A stretch of DNA of 64,000 nt from Spinacia oleracea (taxonomy: Eukaryota; Streptophyta; Magnoliopsida; Caryophyllales; Amaranthaceae), in assembly GCF_020520425.1 (NCBI RefSeq), contig NC_079487.1, positions 109,898,141-109,962,140 on the forward strand, in the 5' to 3' direction. Under the pieces are notes generated by a model. It saw only the letters and a list, made by a program, of their open reading frames with translations. It was not told where the DNA came from and did no database searches. A program made the position numbers and the translations under genes. Shown one piece after another: positions 9,852 through 22,349 of the stretch. Position 1 is the stretch's first letter; the number at the start of each line of letters is the position of its first letter.

Positions 9852-12800
9852 TTAATTATTAATATATAGATAGGTATGCACCCATCTATATATGCATATG
9901 TAATGAAACGACTGTGTTTCATTAATAAGAAATCACGCGCCTATATCACATACCCATTTTCTCTCTCCTCTAACCTCCGCCCATTTTCTCTCACCATTTT
10001 CTCTCTCATCAAAACCTCTCACTCTCTCTCCTCCATTGATGCGCCGTCGTCGATATGATGTGCTCACTCTTTCCTTCCGCCGCTAACACCTATTCCGATT
10101 TTCTTCCACCGCTGCCGACGATATGCTGTCGAAAAATACTGTACTTCTTCGCCGATCTATTAGTGTTCTTCGTCGCGACGCTTGAGAGGCTTCCTACCTA
10201 CGACGATCTGTTGTCCAAATCGAGCGGAGATTGCTGATGATTGCACCGTCTTTCGGCAGAGAGGCAGGGCTTCAAACCGTAGATCCAAGACTTTTTCTCG
10301 TTCTCGCATTGCCATTGAAGGTAACTAATACTTTTAAGTTTTAACCATCTCCTCCTTTTTCTTTCCCACAATTTATGCGTTTTTATGCACATTAATCTCA
10401 CCTTTTTTCTAGCTTCATCATTTTCTATTAGTATGGCTGCTTCATGTTTGTTTTGATCAGATTCATTAATTTATTGTTCGATTGATTTTAAATTTCAAGT
10501 ATTAAAATAAATAAATTAATAAATTTTGTTGACTGATTTGGCTTTCATCTTTAGTTATGGGAGTGTTGCAAGAGGGAGAGGTGTGCTCATGGTGCCAATA
10601 ATATTTTGAAGAAAGCTATATTGATTGGTGTGGTATGTATTTCTATTTCTCTTTCATTTCCTTTTATTTTTGTCGATTAATTTCTGTATTTTTGGTGGTT
10701 GTACTTGTGATAGTTATTGCTGAATATTTATTCACAAATAATAATATTTTTGTGTGATGTTCAATTTTTCAACTCTCGTGTTCAAATTATAAAGAATCAT
10801 GTTCAATTTTACACAAAATCATGTTCAACTAAATTTAACTACATTTGTTAATTTTGATATTGTTATTGTTGGTGGTGTTGTGGTTAGGATTGTTGTTATG
10901 TATGATAGTTCACAAGTAATAAGATTTTTGTGCGATGTTTAGTTTTTCAACTCTCGTGTTCAATTTATAAAGAATCATGTTCAAATTTACACAAAATCAT
11001 ATTCAAATAAATTTAAATTGTAAAATTAATATATGTTCAATATTTTTGTGTGATGTTTAGTTTCTCAACTCTCGTGTTCAACTTATAAAGAATCATGTTC
11101 AATTTACACAAAATCATGTTCAACTAAATTCAACATTTTTGTGTGATGTTAATTATTTTTATTTTTTGAACAATATATGATGTGATTATCTATCAACTAT
11201 GTTTTGCACCAAAAACATCTATCTAATTATGTAGTTTGTGTAATTGTGAAATGTTAACTCAATTTGCATTGCTTAACTTTTGGTTGTGATATGGATTAAT
11301 TTCATTAATCATAGTAATTATTATTAGCTTCATCTAATTTACGCTGATAATATCGTTGAACAAATATTTTCTTCTTTAGAAATGATTAATTTGCTACTTT
11401 GTTAGTCTTGATTTTGAGTGATGTTCAGTCTTTCAACTCTCTTGTTCAACCTATAAAGAATCATGTTCAACTTATAAAACTATAATATGTTCAATATTTT
11501 TGTGTGATATTCAGTTTCTCAAGTCTTATGTTCAACTTTTACAAAATCACGTTCAACTAAATTTAACTTATTAAACTAATATATGTACAATACTTTTCTG
11601 TGATGTTCGTTTTCTCAAGCCTTATGTTCAACTTATACAAAATCATGTCAACTAAATTTAACTTATAAAACTAATATATGTTCAATACCTTTGTGTGATG
11701 TTCGATTTCTGGGTTTGTAAATTTAAATTATTGTTAAAATATTTAATACTCGATTCTTGAGTAAATGTGTTTAAATCAATAATAGGTGACTTTTTTTAGT
11801 TTCTAAAAAAATCACCTATTATTCTTGTTTATGTTCAATTTTTAAAACTCAATGTTCAGTTTTAGAAATTTAATGTTCATACTATGTTTGATATCATGTC
11901 AAGTTCATTTTTAATTAAAAACAGATGATCATTAATTCTTTACTAAAAGATCATGTTCAGATTGTATAAGCATGTGTTCATTATTCTTTACTAAAAATTG
12001 GCACTCTCTTAATATTAATGTTCAGTTTATAACTCATCATGTTCAACTTATAAAAGACGATGTTTATAAAAGATGATGTTCACAAATAAGAACACTTTTG
12101 AGTGATGTTTAGTTTTTCAAGTCTTATGTTCAACTTATACAAAATCATGTTCAACTAAATTCAACTTATAAAACTAATATATGTTTAATACTTTTGTGAG
12201 ATGTTCAGTTTCTCAAGTCTCATGTTCAACTTATAAATAATTATGTACAGAATCATGTTCAACTAAAGGCAAGCAACAACCATAATAAGCAAATGTTTAT
12301 TATTCTTTACTAAAAGATAAAAAGTGGCGCTGTCTAAATATTGTCATGTTCAGTTTATAATTCTTCATGTTCAACTTATAAAATATGATGTTCAATTTAT
12401 AAAGGATGATGCTCACAAATAAGAACACTTTTGTGTGATGTTCAGTTTCTCAAGTCTCATGTTCAACTTATAAATAATCATGTTCAACTAAATTCAACTT
12501 ATAAAACTATGATATGTTCATAAATAAAAATAGTTTTGTGTGATGTTCAGTTTCTCAAGTCATATATTCAACTTATACATAATAATGTTCAACTATAACA
12601 ACATTATGATTTTTCTGCAGGAAGGAAAAAGTTAATATGAATGCGCCAACAAAAGAGAAAAAAACGATTTAGAAATGGATGATGTGGTATTAAGAGAGGC
12701 TCCAAGAATTGAAGGCGGAAGCAACAAGAAAAAAAATCTGCAAATAAGGAAGCCGATAGAAAGAGAAGAGACCGGTGTAGCGAAAAAAGTGGAAGCCGAA

Positions 12801-13151
12801 AGGAAGCGGAAAAATTAGAAGCATATAGAAAGAGAAAATAGGCAGCAACAACTAAAATAGAGGAAACATATAGAAAATAAATGACATGTTCATTAAATTA
12901 CTTTAAATGTCCATTTGTTTGTTTATTATGTGTGCTTGCAGCTTACTCAAATAATGAGATTTTTTTGGAAAACAAGCGTGATAAAAAGTTTAAAAAAAAA
13001 GTGAAATTTAAAATTTTAAAAATTTAAAATTTAAAATTTAACACTGAAAATTTAAAAAATAAAACAGGAAGTCTGAAACTTTCAAAACGAAGCATTTGAA
13101 ACGCATATGCATGCAAAATTGCATGCATAGCTATGCAGCCAAAAATTTGGG
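9852..13151. mobile_element. Large non-autonomous element of the TGTTCA-rich family, with exon-like cargo (orientation 2)
   Basis: ATGTAGAGG is repeated on both sides (9843-9851, 13152-13160), and the similarity runs on to GTTAATTA / GTAATTA. Read inverted, the right end starts CCCAAATTTTTGGCT, almost the same as the left end of the element at 2103 (CGCAAATTTTTGGCT). A subterminal palindrome (GCATGC-rich) and an AAAACGA box follow in both. The interior 10750-12600 carries more than thirty TGTTCA words, the reverse complement of the TGAACA words of the first element, as expected for opposite orientation. A GC-richer block (10020-10320) has exon-like composition and ends GAAG|GTAACTAAT, a good splice donor. 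TTTTTCTGCAG|GAAGG at 12620 is a good acceptor. Probably a Mutator-like element that captured gene sequence. Confidence 0.6.
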
Positions 13152-13466
13152 ATGTAGAGGTAATTAAAATTTAGGGCGGGCTGCGTCAGGCTTTAGCATA
13201 AAAATTCATGTCCAAACCCATAAATTTGATACGGGCTTTTTAGCCAGATACGACTTTAGTGTAAAAATGCTTTTTAGAGGATGCCCAACCCCATACTTTT
13301 TCAGATCAGACCAGCGCACCGGAGTAAAGTTAATCAGGTCGAGTTTATCTTATTGTATTTAAAATTGGTTGTCGCTTTATCTCAACTACTCATGATCGAC
13401 AAAAATACTATGATGTTAATCCTCATCAAACCGCTAACATTTCTAATAGGGTGAAAATTTTACTAA

Positions 13467-13811
13467 GGCTCTGTTTTGTTCGACTTATTTCAGACAATAA
13501 GTTCAGTTAAATTTAGATAAGTTCAAATAATATAAATTCAGCAAAAGTAAGTTTTTCTACCACTAAGGCTCTGTTTTGTTCGACTTATTTCATACAAAAT
13601 AAGTTCAGTTAAGTTTAGATAAGTTTAAATAATATAAATTCAGCAAAAGTAAGTTTTTCTCTGACATTTTCACATACAAATAAGTTTATTTCAGACAATA
13701 TAAGTTTTTTTCGGATAAAATATGTCCAGATAAGTTCAACTAAGTTCAGTTAAATTCATATAAGTTCAGATAATATAAGTTCAGTCAAAATAAGTCCAAT
13801 AGAACGGAACC
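13467..13811. mobile_element. Tourist-like (PIF/Harbinger) MITE with duplicated left end
   Basis: GGCTCTGTTTTGTTCGAC follows TAA (13464-13466). The inverted partner GTCCAATAGAACGGAACC ends at 13811 and is followed by TAA. The left end occurs twice exactly 100 bp apart (13467 and 13567), each preceded by CTAA. The interior is built from diverged TAAGTTCAGTTAA and ATAAGTTCAGATAA units. Confidence 0.75.
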
Positions 13812-13814
13812 TAA

Positions 13815-15423
13815 CTGGTAATTCTTAAGTCACGTTTGAAGCTCCAATCTGAGATTGAATTGCTATATGGCTAGTTGGCTACATCATCAATGCACTTCAA
13901 AGTTCAAACCTAACAAGCCGAAAGAGTGGAGGGTATACTGCAACTTGTGCCCTTCTTGACAAGACAAGACAAGACAAGAGGAAAGGAGAGGGGGGGGGGG
14001 GGGGGGGGGGGAGAACCCTTGAGCCTTTTCTAACAACAGCAAATAGAAAGAAAGAAAGATGCATCCCCCTTCAGAGTTCAGATAGGCTCCACCACTAAAG
14101 CAATTATATTTGCAAACCAAACATTCAGAAGGCAAGCATATAGGTTTTATTTTTCAGAGAATTATTTACTCTAGTTATAAAAATAAAAACAAAATAAAAA
14201 TCCAAAGTTTTATGATCCAAATCTACCTGAAATAATCTACCAAAGTTCAAGCAAACTTCAAAGAAATCATAAAGACAGTGTTCACAAGAGGCACTAGTGT
14301 GAAAACTCTAAGCTCCCTCAGACGGGCAACAGAACGGGGATCGAACCCGTGTTTTGTAGGTTACATTTGGAAGAACAAACCACACATCGACTCCCCTGAT
14401 TCTCATGTCAAGTAAAAAAAAATAACCACTAGAGTCCTAAGTTCCTGACCATGCTGGAGGGGAAACATATAAAGAGAATAATACCCAAGGACACTGGGAA
14501 ATTATGTCATTGAGGTCTCAGAGAGGCTGTTCCACATACAAGGTAAGTAGACCTTAAACTGGATGGAGGATATGTTTTATTCCTTCCATTCAAAACAAGC
14601 ACAAATATTTATTTCAAACCCACATTACAAGGTACAAGGTAATTCTGAAAATCGGATCTGTATTTAATTTTTGTAGCTAACCACACAGGTCCAGAATCGA
14701 CAATTATGCAGAACAATAGACCAATTACTATTTCTAAAGATCTTAGCAGCAAAAGAGCCTATGGAATAAATCTAAACATCTTGCTGACCATTTTACCTGA
14801 CTAGTTCACATTGATTGATGAACAATAAATAGCACAACAAATCATTTATGTCACACTCTAATTAAAAATTAGTGTCACTCGAAACACTTACAACCACTGA
14901 TACCACTGAAAGCGAGCTCTTTTGAATCAATTCCTGCAGGACTTCCAACCTTCCGATCTGATGTACAAAATACTAGGCAGAAGTAACAAGATGATGCTCC
15001 TGCTTATCTTAAAACGACTTGCAAAGGGAATTGAGTCCCTATCATCATCTTCTTTCCAGAAAATGTAGTATGATTTCAAACTACAATTTCTTGCCTGTTT
15101 CAAAGCAAATATTGTATCAGACATGGCAAAGAAGTGTCCTCTGATCTCAAGTGAATAAGCACATTGCTACCCACTTTTGGGTAGATATTGTCAGCCTAAC
15201 ACGATTTCCAGAATATGTAGTTATGCATTTTAGATTGCCCTTAAAACGAAATCGAAAGGTACCCAAAAGCTGGTGCCAAGCATCAAGAAACAACATGGCC
15301 GAGTTAACTGCAGCCAAGTGCTTATAACACCCATTCATCAGCTGCAGCATATCACCTTGAACATGCAGCAGCCATGGACCACAGCCCTAAACTGTTAGTG
15401 AACAAGAAATCACTAACCCCAAC
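13815..15423. other. Intergenic, with poly-G tract and a T-arm-like fragment
   Basis: A run of about 21 G lies at 13991-14011, after an (AAGAC)n stretch. GGGGATCGAACCCGTG at 14337-14352 looks like a tRNA T arm on the minus strand, but no matching acceptor stem or D arm is present. Remaining open frames are short and unlike known proteins. No gene supported. Confidence 0.4.
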
Positions 15424-16253
15424 GGCTCGTTTGGTATGAGATGGGGTTAGGGATAGGGAAAAAATTTGGAACAAGGATAGGGAATTTAACATGGGGAATT
15501 TATGAATTTTGTCCCTAATCCCTTGTTTGGAATGGTAGTGGATTATATTGTGGATAAAACAACAAACTTACTATATTGACCCTTTAAATTCTGAAGATTA
15601 ATATATATAAAAAATTAGCTTCCCTTTCTCAAATACTCGTTTTACGTTTGATACCCAACTTTTCTTCATTTTTTTTCTATTTCTTCAAACCTCCATTTTT
15701 GTAATTTATTACTCCGTACTCCGTAGATCTTCATCTCTCTCTCTATTTTATGTAAATCCCAATGCTTCAAACCATTTTGGATCTCCCTTTTTGGTAAGAA
15801 ATTTGATGTCCATATCTTTTGCTTCTTCCCCAAGAACATTCTTCATCCCTCAAATTTAATTAAGTTGAAAAAAATGACTGAGTTGTATGAAGTGAAGAGA
15901 GAAAAAAGTATGGTGAGATGGAAGTGATGAACTTGCATAGTAAAAGAAGGCAATGGTGAGACGGCCAACATAAGTGCATTTCTGGTGAAAAAAGCATCTA
16001 AACAAAAAAGGGGGGGTGAATTTCTAGTGAGATGAATGGTTATGAGAGGGAAGAATTGTCATTTCTCATTGTAAGGAAAAATCTTCTTTTTAATACCTGC
16101 CTCCTCGTGTACAAGATTGGAGGGATAAGAGCCTATTTTATCCCTGTCCCTATCCCACACAAAAACACAATTCCTTGCAAACAAACATGGGATAAGGAAG
16201 AGTTGGGATAAGAAATCCTTATCCCTACCCACTATCCCTCTAAACAAATAAGC
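15424..16253. repeat. Probable long-TIR transposon
   Basis: GGCTCGTTTGGTA plus GGGATAGGG-rich sequence (15424-15540) recurs inverted at 16090-16253, with several TATCCCTA blocks and ATAAGC at the end. Arms are about 110-150 bp and diverged. The interior is T-rich. I could not define a target-site duplication. Confidence 0.5.
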
Positions 16254-18119
16254 TGCAACAACAGTGCTTAGCTTGAGAAAGGAGAATAAAGCTTTGAACT
16301 TTTCAAGAAACTGATATAGGCATATAGCTAACCAACTAGCGAAAAGCTTATCAAACTAAGAAAGCATGTTGTCCACATCGCAATGTTGGTGTGCTCCTTG
16401 TCACATTGTCATAATAACCTATCACAATCCTTTCCCAACTTCGTCCGAGATTGTAGTAGAGAACCTACATACATGCAAATGTTCTACCTCAATTCTCCCT
16501 CACATCCAAGAGAGATACAAACATTTAAAGCAAAAAATGCATATACACACCCATGGCTCTCCTTACTGGTCCAGTCCTCCATTGATGCAGAAAGGAATAA
16601 GTTCAACAAAGAGAAAAATGAATCTACTGGAAGATACACAGAAGTATGCAGAACCTTATCCAATTGAAATAACATATATCACTGTGCAAAAGGTCTAACA
16701 AGAATCAGCATAATAAGCATAGACTCCCGGTAAAAGTTTCGACATCAGAACAAGGTCTCTACAAGAATAAATAGGCTGATCCAGGACATAGGGATCACAT
16801 ATTCTGATGTACACAACTTTACCCCTGTGATTATAAAGGGAAGGTTTCCTTTTTAACCCTCAATCCAACATGCACCCACCACTTGCTACTTCAATATACA
16901 AGTAATTAAGAAGCAGACTTTGTAACAAGCCCTTTTTTTATCTATTACGGAATACAATACAAATGAAACCAAATGGAGAATTCTGCTTTCACTAGAAATG
17001 CACAGTTCTAGCCAAAGAAACTAGTCAAAGAGAACAGATTTCCCAATTTGACTCCAGGAAATATAACATTTGCACAAACCAATAGCATAAGAAACAAATG
17101 CAGAGAAAGATACACGAGCAGAAGCATTCTATGTCTGAAACAGTAACAAACAAGAGAGCATGTGCATTCAGCATTAAGATTACCACTGACATTGGATCAA
17201 CTAATCCTGAAAGCGCTATCTATCACATAAAAATGCATCTGAGCCCCATTTCAAATACCAAATAGGCAAATAGCGTCCAAAAATAAAAATAATTTGGGTG
17301 TAAACAACAAAACTTGTCCAATATCTCAACCTGATGGCCTAGTGAGTCTGACATCATTGACAACACTTCACACACCAAGAGAGGTGGGGTTAACTAAAGA
17401 TGATGGATGAAATTTAGGATTAATCATGCCCATTTTTTCTTTGCTTAACCAGGATCTTATGTCTCTTACTAAGTCCAATAATGTATCCCACCCTCTCCTG
17501 CTTTACCACCTTATCAGCCTAAAACTAATCAACTTATAAAATGCATGAGTTAGAAGTATGCAACAGTAAGATTATTTATGACACATGATGAAATGCAAAT
17601 TTAAGGAGATATGCATACCTCAAGGAGTCAGGGGAGCTTTGAAAATTTACCTAACTTACAGGGGATATTTTGAGTAATGGTAACTAATTACTAGCAGGAG
17701 GCACTCGTGTGATTTTTGGAAGGAAGTTTGCACGATTACATTGTTTGCTTATCATATTTCCCAACCCTAAAGTAATCACGATCTTAGGGATCATCAAAAT
17801 TTGGTGAAGAATCTTAATGTACCACCATAATCATCTAAGATTCCAAGGTTCAACCCCAATTACCACAATCAGCCACAAGTCCTAGTGGATATACTTAATG
17901 TGCTAAGATATATGCAATTGGACCATTCTTTTGATCCCCGAGATCAGTTACGAGTTCCTCATATGTTAACGATAGATTCACCATAATGTTTACACTCTCT
18001 TCTCGTTACTGTCTAAGCACTAAATCAATAGAACAAATATCTCCGTTCCTTCTGATAAAACTAGTCACTCCAATCAAGTTGATGCACACATAATTCTACT
18101 CTCTAACTTAGCTTAGTTT
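16254..18119. other. Intergenic or intronic sequence between repeats
   Basis: Moderately AT-rich, with no complete repeat and no convincing protein. Overlapping open frames at 16366-16698 on both strands have no recognisable domain. The stretch lies downstream of the trihelix gene and could hold its 3' intron or UTR; no exon was identified. Confidence 0.35.
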
Positions 18120-18660
18120 AAAAAAGTGCGCCTAGCCTTCGGGGCCTTCAGCTCTCCACACTCACTAATGTGTCAACCAGGCGCGCGCCTTTGTGCACCT
18201 TAAGTAAGGCGCAAGGTGCAGCGCCTTGTGCGCCTTCAGTCTTCAGGCGCAGCAGGCTGACATGGATCTTTTATTTACTTTTTTTTTCTTTTTTAATGAT
18301 ATAAACACACCCCATGTGACCTATCAACGGTCATATCTCTACAACCTAAGCTTTTTGGGTAGTGGTAATAGCATAATATGAGTTAATTTTCATATTTCCA
18401 ACTTGCATTTACCATGGAAGGATCTAATTAGGAACTCCGTCGACTGGGATCACGCAATGCTTATGAAGCGGCAAGAAAATATGACACTCCGGTAGTATTA
18501 CATTGTTTTTTAGTATAAATTGTGTTAATTTTGTTCTATACCGAATTTTAAGGTTTACCAGGAAGTTATGTGTGCCTCGTATCCAAATGGCGCGAGCCTG
18601 AGCCTTGCGCCTTGCGCCTATGACCCTTGTGCGCCTTAGTGCGCCTTGGGCCTTTTTAAA
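18120..18660. repeat. Foldback-like element with GCGCCTTG-rich ends
   Basis: Both ends are dense in GCGCCTTG and its complement (18125-18250 and 18595-18655), inside otherwise AT-rich DNA. The outer edges TTTAAAAAAGTGCGCC and, inverted, TTTAAAAAGGCCCAAGGCGC match. No clean target-site duplication found. Likely an old non-autonomous DNA element. Confidence 0.45.
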
Positions 18661-19009
18661 TTAAGAACTTAGGCTATTTCCACTTATTTTAGGGAAAAGA
18701 TGTCTGGACAAGTTAAATTTGAGGGCAATAAGCTGATCTAAGTTCAGTACGGAGCAAAGTCCAGGGTTAATAAGTTCATACAATATCCATTAAGTTCGGG
18801 GCTACTAAGTTCATACTCCATATATGTTAAGTTCGGGGATAATAAGGGCTACCAGATTCAGATCACAACTACAACAATTTCAAATTAAGTTACAGATAAG
18901 TGAAATTCAAGAGTACAGAAAACACCCTTAGAAAGCCAAACACTACAATAATTGAAATTAAAACTTCAATCAATCTGACTCAGCAACAAAACTATCAAGA
19001 TTCAATTAT

Positions 19010-19717
19010 TCAAACAAAAAACTTTAAAATCTGACCTCTTGAGGCAGATTTCTTGTTAGAATGCTTGAATTTTTCGAGCTGAATTTGAGCATCAACAAAC
19101 ATATTCATCCTCTGAAACTCCAATTCTTTAGCCAACTCCATCCTCTGCTTCTCCAATTCCATAACTTTCTCCTGTTTCCAGCTCTCAATTCTCTCATAAA
19201 CCTCCCCAAACTTCACCACGGCTCTTGCCAACTCCCTCACCGCCGTCTCTCTGTCTCTCTCCTCAACATCCACCTCCATCTCCACCGCCGCTCCACCCTC
19301 ATTCGACTGAGTCGACTCGCTCGAATTGGACGAATTCAAACTCAACCTCGAGTTAGGGTTAGGGTTAGGGTTAGGGCTAGGGCTAGCGTTCTTAGTATCG
19401 GATACCTTTACAACGTTAACATTACCGATGAGGAAATCCAAGCGTTGGAAGAACCGCCAAGTGGACGGCGGAGATCTCGCCTTCTCAACCTTGTACTTCT
19501 TCTTGATAGTGTCGATACGATTCTTACACTGTATATCGGTTCTCCGGCGAATAACACCGGCGGAATTGACGGCATCAGCCACATCGTTCCAATCGTTTTG
19601 ACGGAGGTTTCCGCGGTTGCTACGGAGGTAGCGTTCTCCCCACGCTTCAATCAACACCCCCGTGGATTCTTCGTTCCAGCAGTCGTCCCGGCCCCCTGAT
19701 TGCTTCGGGGTTCCCAT
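19010..19717 (-). CDS. Trihelix (SIP1/ASIL-like) transcription factor, possibly 3'-incomplete
   Basis: The 235-residue frame starts with a trihelix (Myb/SANT-like) DNA-binding domain. The three spaced tryptophans are Trp14, Trp26 and Trp43, followed by N-R-G-N-L-R, the conserved C-K-N-R-I-D-T-I-K-K-K-Y segment (about residues 64-75) and the T-W-R-F-F helix near 86. A Ser-Pro/Asn-Pro run (about 112-124) leads to an acidic linker and a long charged coiled coil (about 160-220) of the type seen in SIP1-clade proteins such as ASIL1/ASIL2. These are nuclear repressors or activators binding GT-type elements. The coding strand carries AGAG|GTCAG at 19035, so the last residues (GQILKFFV) may be intron read-through and the true end an unseen downstream exon. 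The start is the first ATG and lies before the domain. Family is firm, exact 3' end is not. Confidence 0.88.
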   Translation of the reverse strand: MGTPKQSGGRDDCWNEESTGVLIEAWGERYLRSNRGNLRQNDWNDVADAVNSAGVIRRRTDIQCKNRIDTIKKKYKVEKARSPPSTWRFFQRLDFLIGNVNVVKVSDTKNASPSPNPNPNPNSRLSLNSSNSSESTQSNEGGAAVEMEVDVEERDRETAVRELARAVVKFGEVYERIESWKQEKVMELEKQRMELAKELEFQRMNMFVDAQIQLEKFKHSNKKSASRGQILKFFV

Positions 19718-20725
19718 GAGAGAGAATCTGAGAGGAATTTAGAGGAGGAGAGAGAAAGTGAAGGTGAGGGATGAAGATTACCCTGCATTTTGATTGGCCT
19801 GCGGGAGTTTGACCGGCGGTAACGTCAACTACTGTCCTTCACGGGAATTTGGCCGTTGTTTCTTTTCCTTTTTTTTTCATTCTTATTTTTGGCTTGGACG
19901 TTTTTATTGGAAAATAGTATTGGGTTGGGTCAACCCAAAGTTTTTTACCCGTAATTGAGATGGGCCTTTAAATCCTTGTGATAGACAATATAATGATTAA
20001 GACTGAGGGTCTGTTTATGATAGTTCTTAGATTTAAATCAAATGTCCAGGGACGAAGCCAGAAATCTATTTTAACGGGGGCCGGATTTTATATAGTTTAG
20101 TTTCATTCGTAAATTTTACTAGTACCGAGTATTAATTATTTAATAAAAAGTTCATTCAAAACCCATTTTATAATAATATTCATTTTATCTCTAAAAAAAG
20201 TAGAAATTACAACTTGGAATCAATCAGATGGCAAGACCCTCCAAATTAAGCATAATACGGAGGGAAATGAAGAAAAGGAGGGAAACAAAAGCGAAAACTG
20301 TCAAAAAATTAAAGAAATTACAGTTACACGGAGTCAAACATTGAACCAGTTACAACTATTCTAAATACTTTAACCGTTGCGGCAGACTTCAAGACACTCA
20401 CTATAGTTGTTAGAATTAATATATAATACAGATTTCTGACAGGGGTCGGTGCCCCCTTGGCTCCCAACATAGCTTTGTCCCTGCAACCACCTCATTTGTA
20501 ATCGGTTAGGAAACCATTTGAATCATTGAGTCATGTGACTAGAGGTGTTCACAGGTCCAAACCCGAAACGGACCGGAACCGGTTAGATCAGTAGACTGGG
20601 ATCTTTGATTTTCTTGGACCGAGGAATCACCCAGCCCGGTCAAAAATCGAAATTTTCAAATCCGGTCCAGGTCTGAACCAGATTGGACTTGCTTTTTAAT
20701 TTCTTTTGGCATTTGCGAGTATAAA
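19718..20725. other. 5' flank of the trihelix gene and intergenic sequence
   Basis: 19718-19800 (minus strand) is purine/pyrimidine-biased and probably the 5' UTR. 20030-20500 is AT-rich with nothing recognised. 20530-20690 is rich in CCGG and GGACCGG words, like decayed hAT-type MITE sequence. Confidence 0.4.
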
Positions 20726-21248
20726 TAAGGATCGCAGTGGGTAATGGACCCGACCTGGATCCGTGGATCCAGATCTGTTTTCAGCGGATCTGGATCCTCA
20801 ATTTTTGGACCCGACGGATCCGGGTAGGATCTGGATCCTTAGTTTTTGAAACGGATCTGGATCGGGTCCTAAGTCATTACCCCGATCCGGATTTGTTTAC
20901 CCGTTTTTATATAAAAAAAATAAATTAAAACATAAAAATAAAGACATAAGAATTGTAGCATTATTGAAGTTTGTTGAACTTTTAATATTATTTATGTTGG
21001 ATTTGTTAAATTTGATTTTAGTGAATGTCTGTATGGACAAATAGCGTTGTTATTGAAGTTTTATTAAAGTATGTTTTAAGGTTAAAATGAAAATTAGGGT
21101 TGTTTGATGAAAAAATAAGTTAGGATCCGTTATGGACCCGTTTTGGACCCGGATCTGGATCCTCAATTTCATTACCCAGCGGATCCGGGTAGGATCTGGA
21201 TCTGGATCCTAGAGGATCCGGTCCGGATCCTACCCGTTGCCATCCCTA
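20726..21248. mobile_element. hAT-type MITE rich in GGATCC/GGATCTGG
   Basis: The left end TAAGGATCGCAGTGGGTA matches the inverted right end TAGGGATGGCAACGGGTA at 14 of 18 positions. Flanks AGTATAAA (20718-20725) and AGTATAAG (21249-21256) agree in seven of eight bases, the size expected for a hAT target-site duplication. Subterminal regions are saturated with GGATCC, GGATCTGG and GACCCG words. Confidence 0.75.
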
Positions 21249-21249
21249 A

Positions 21250-22349
21250 GTATAAGCAACAACTTTTGCCTTTTTCTATTATTTTTTAATTGGTATGACG
21301 CACAACCTGGAATCTAAAAAGGTTATTAGTCATATAAATTTAAAAGTTGAATTTAATTGTGAAAAAATTGCAAAAGAAAAAAATGAAATAAAACAAGAAA
21401 AATAAAAAGAAAGAACTTCAGCATATGCATATCAACAATCCACCATCAACATCATTGCATAAATACCAAACAAAAAAAATCCAAATAGTACTCGGTGACT
21501 CGATCAATAACACATATTTATACCTAGTATTTAAAAACCCAAACCATAGTAACATCACTGACATGTGTCACCTTCTCCATTATCTTACATTTTTTTTATT
21601 TTTCCTTTTCTTTTTTGTTTGTCTCATTTTAATGTTAATTCAATACTTCCCAAAACATAAACAACTCAAAAGACACTCATAATAAAAAACTAGGCATAAT
21701 CACTAATCAATAGACTAACATAAATTGTGATTAATTAATTAATGTTTTATGCTAATAAAAATAATATTTTATATTAGTACTGATACGTTATTACTTAATA
21801 GTCTTTTTAAATTTTTAACTTACAAAAATAATAAGAGTACAAGAAAACTAAACATCTTTTCCCAATTAACCATCAACCCCTCATCTTCCAAGCCCCTTAT
21901 AAATAAATTTGACTACCAACCATTATTCGTTATATCATTCACACAACAAACTATATTACCCCGTACCAATTCATCATACAATTTTCAAAGGTAATATGTT
22001 TTTACTTTATGTATGTTCCTCTTTTCTATGGTATAATCTCAAATTTTCTCATTTGTTTTGATTATGTTCATTGCTAATTATTTTTCTTTGCTATTTTAGA
22101 GAAATTATATTGTACGTTACATTATCCTTCAAAATTATACCATTGTCGTTGATTGTTTCCCCAAAATTTTGTTTGAAGTAATTTTATAATAATCTTAGCT
22201 TAATGTAAAGAAAGATCAATAGACGTAAAATGGTTCTATTTACGCTAATCAAATATTTGTCGTAGCATAAACAAAAATTATTTTTTGATGCCTCATCTAA
22301 AGTTTGTATTACGAATTGTTTAAGTTTTTCAACTAATTCATATGATGCT
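21250..22349. other. AT-rich region with promoter- and splice-like signals
   Basis: TTATAAATAAAT near 21898 is followed about 90 bp later by TTTTCAAAG|GTAATATG, a good donor, and TATTTTAG|AG near 22100 is a possible acceptor. This looks like a TATA-driven leader exon plus intron, but no coding frame is linked to it. It lies upstream of the Helitron-like end and might be cargo. Low confidence. Confidence 0.3.

Noticed and set aside
14337-14400. Second tRNA gene on the minus strand
   Set aside because: Only a T-arm-like hairpin (GGGGATCGAACCCGTG) is present; acceptor, D and anticodon arms cannot be formed.
19345-19380. TTAGGG repeats suggesting telomeric sequence
   Set aside because: They lie inside the trihelix coding region and encode an Asn-Pro run; plant telomeres are TTTAGGG.
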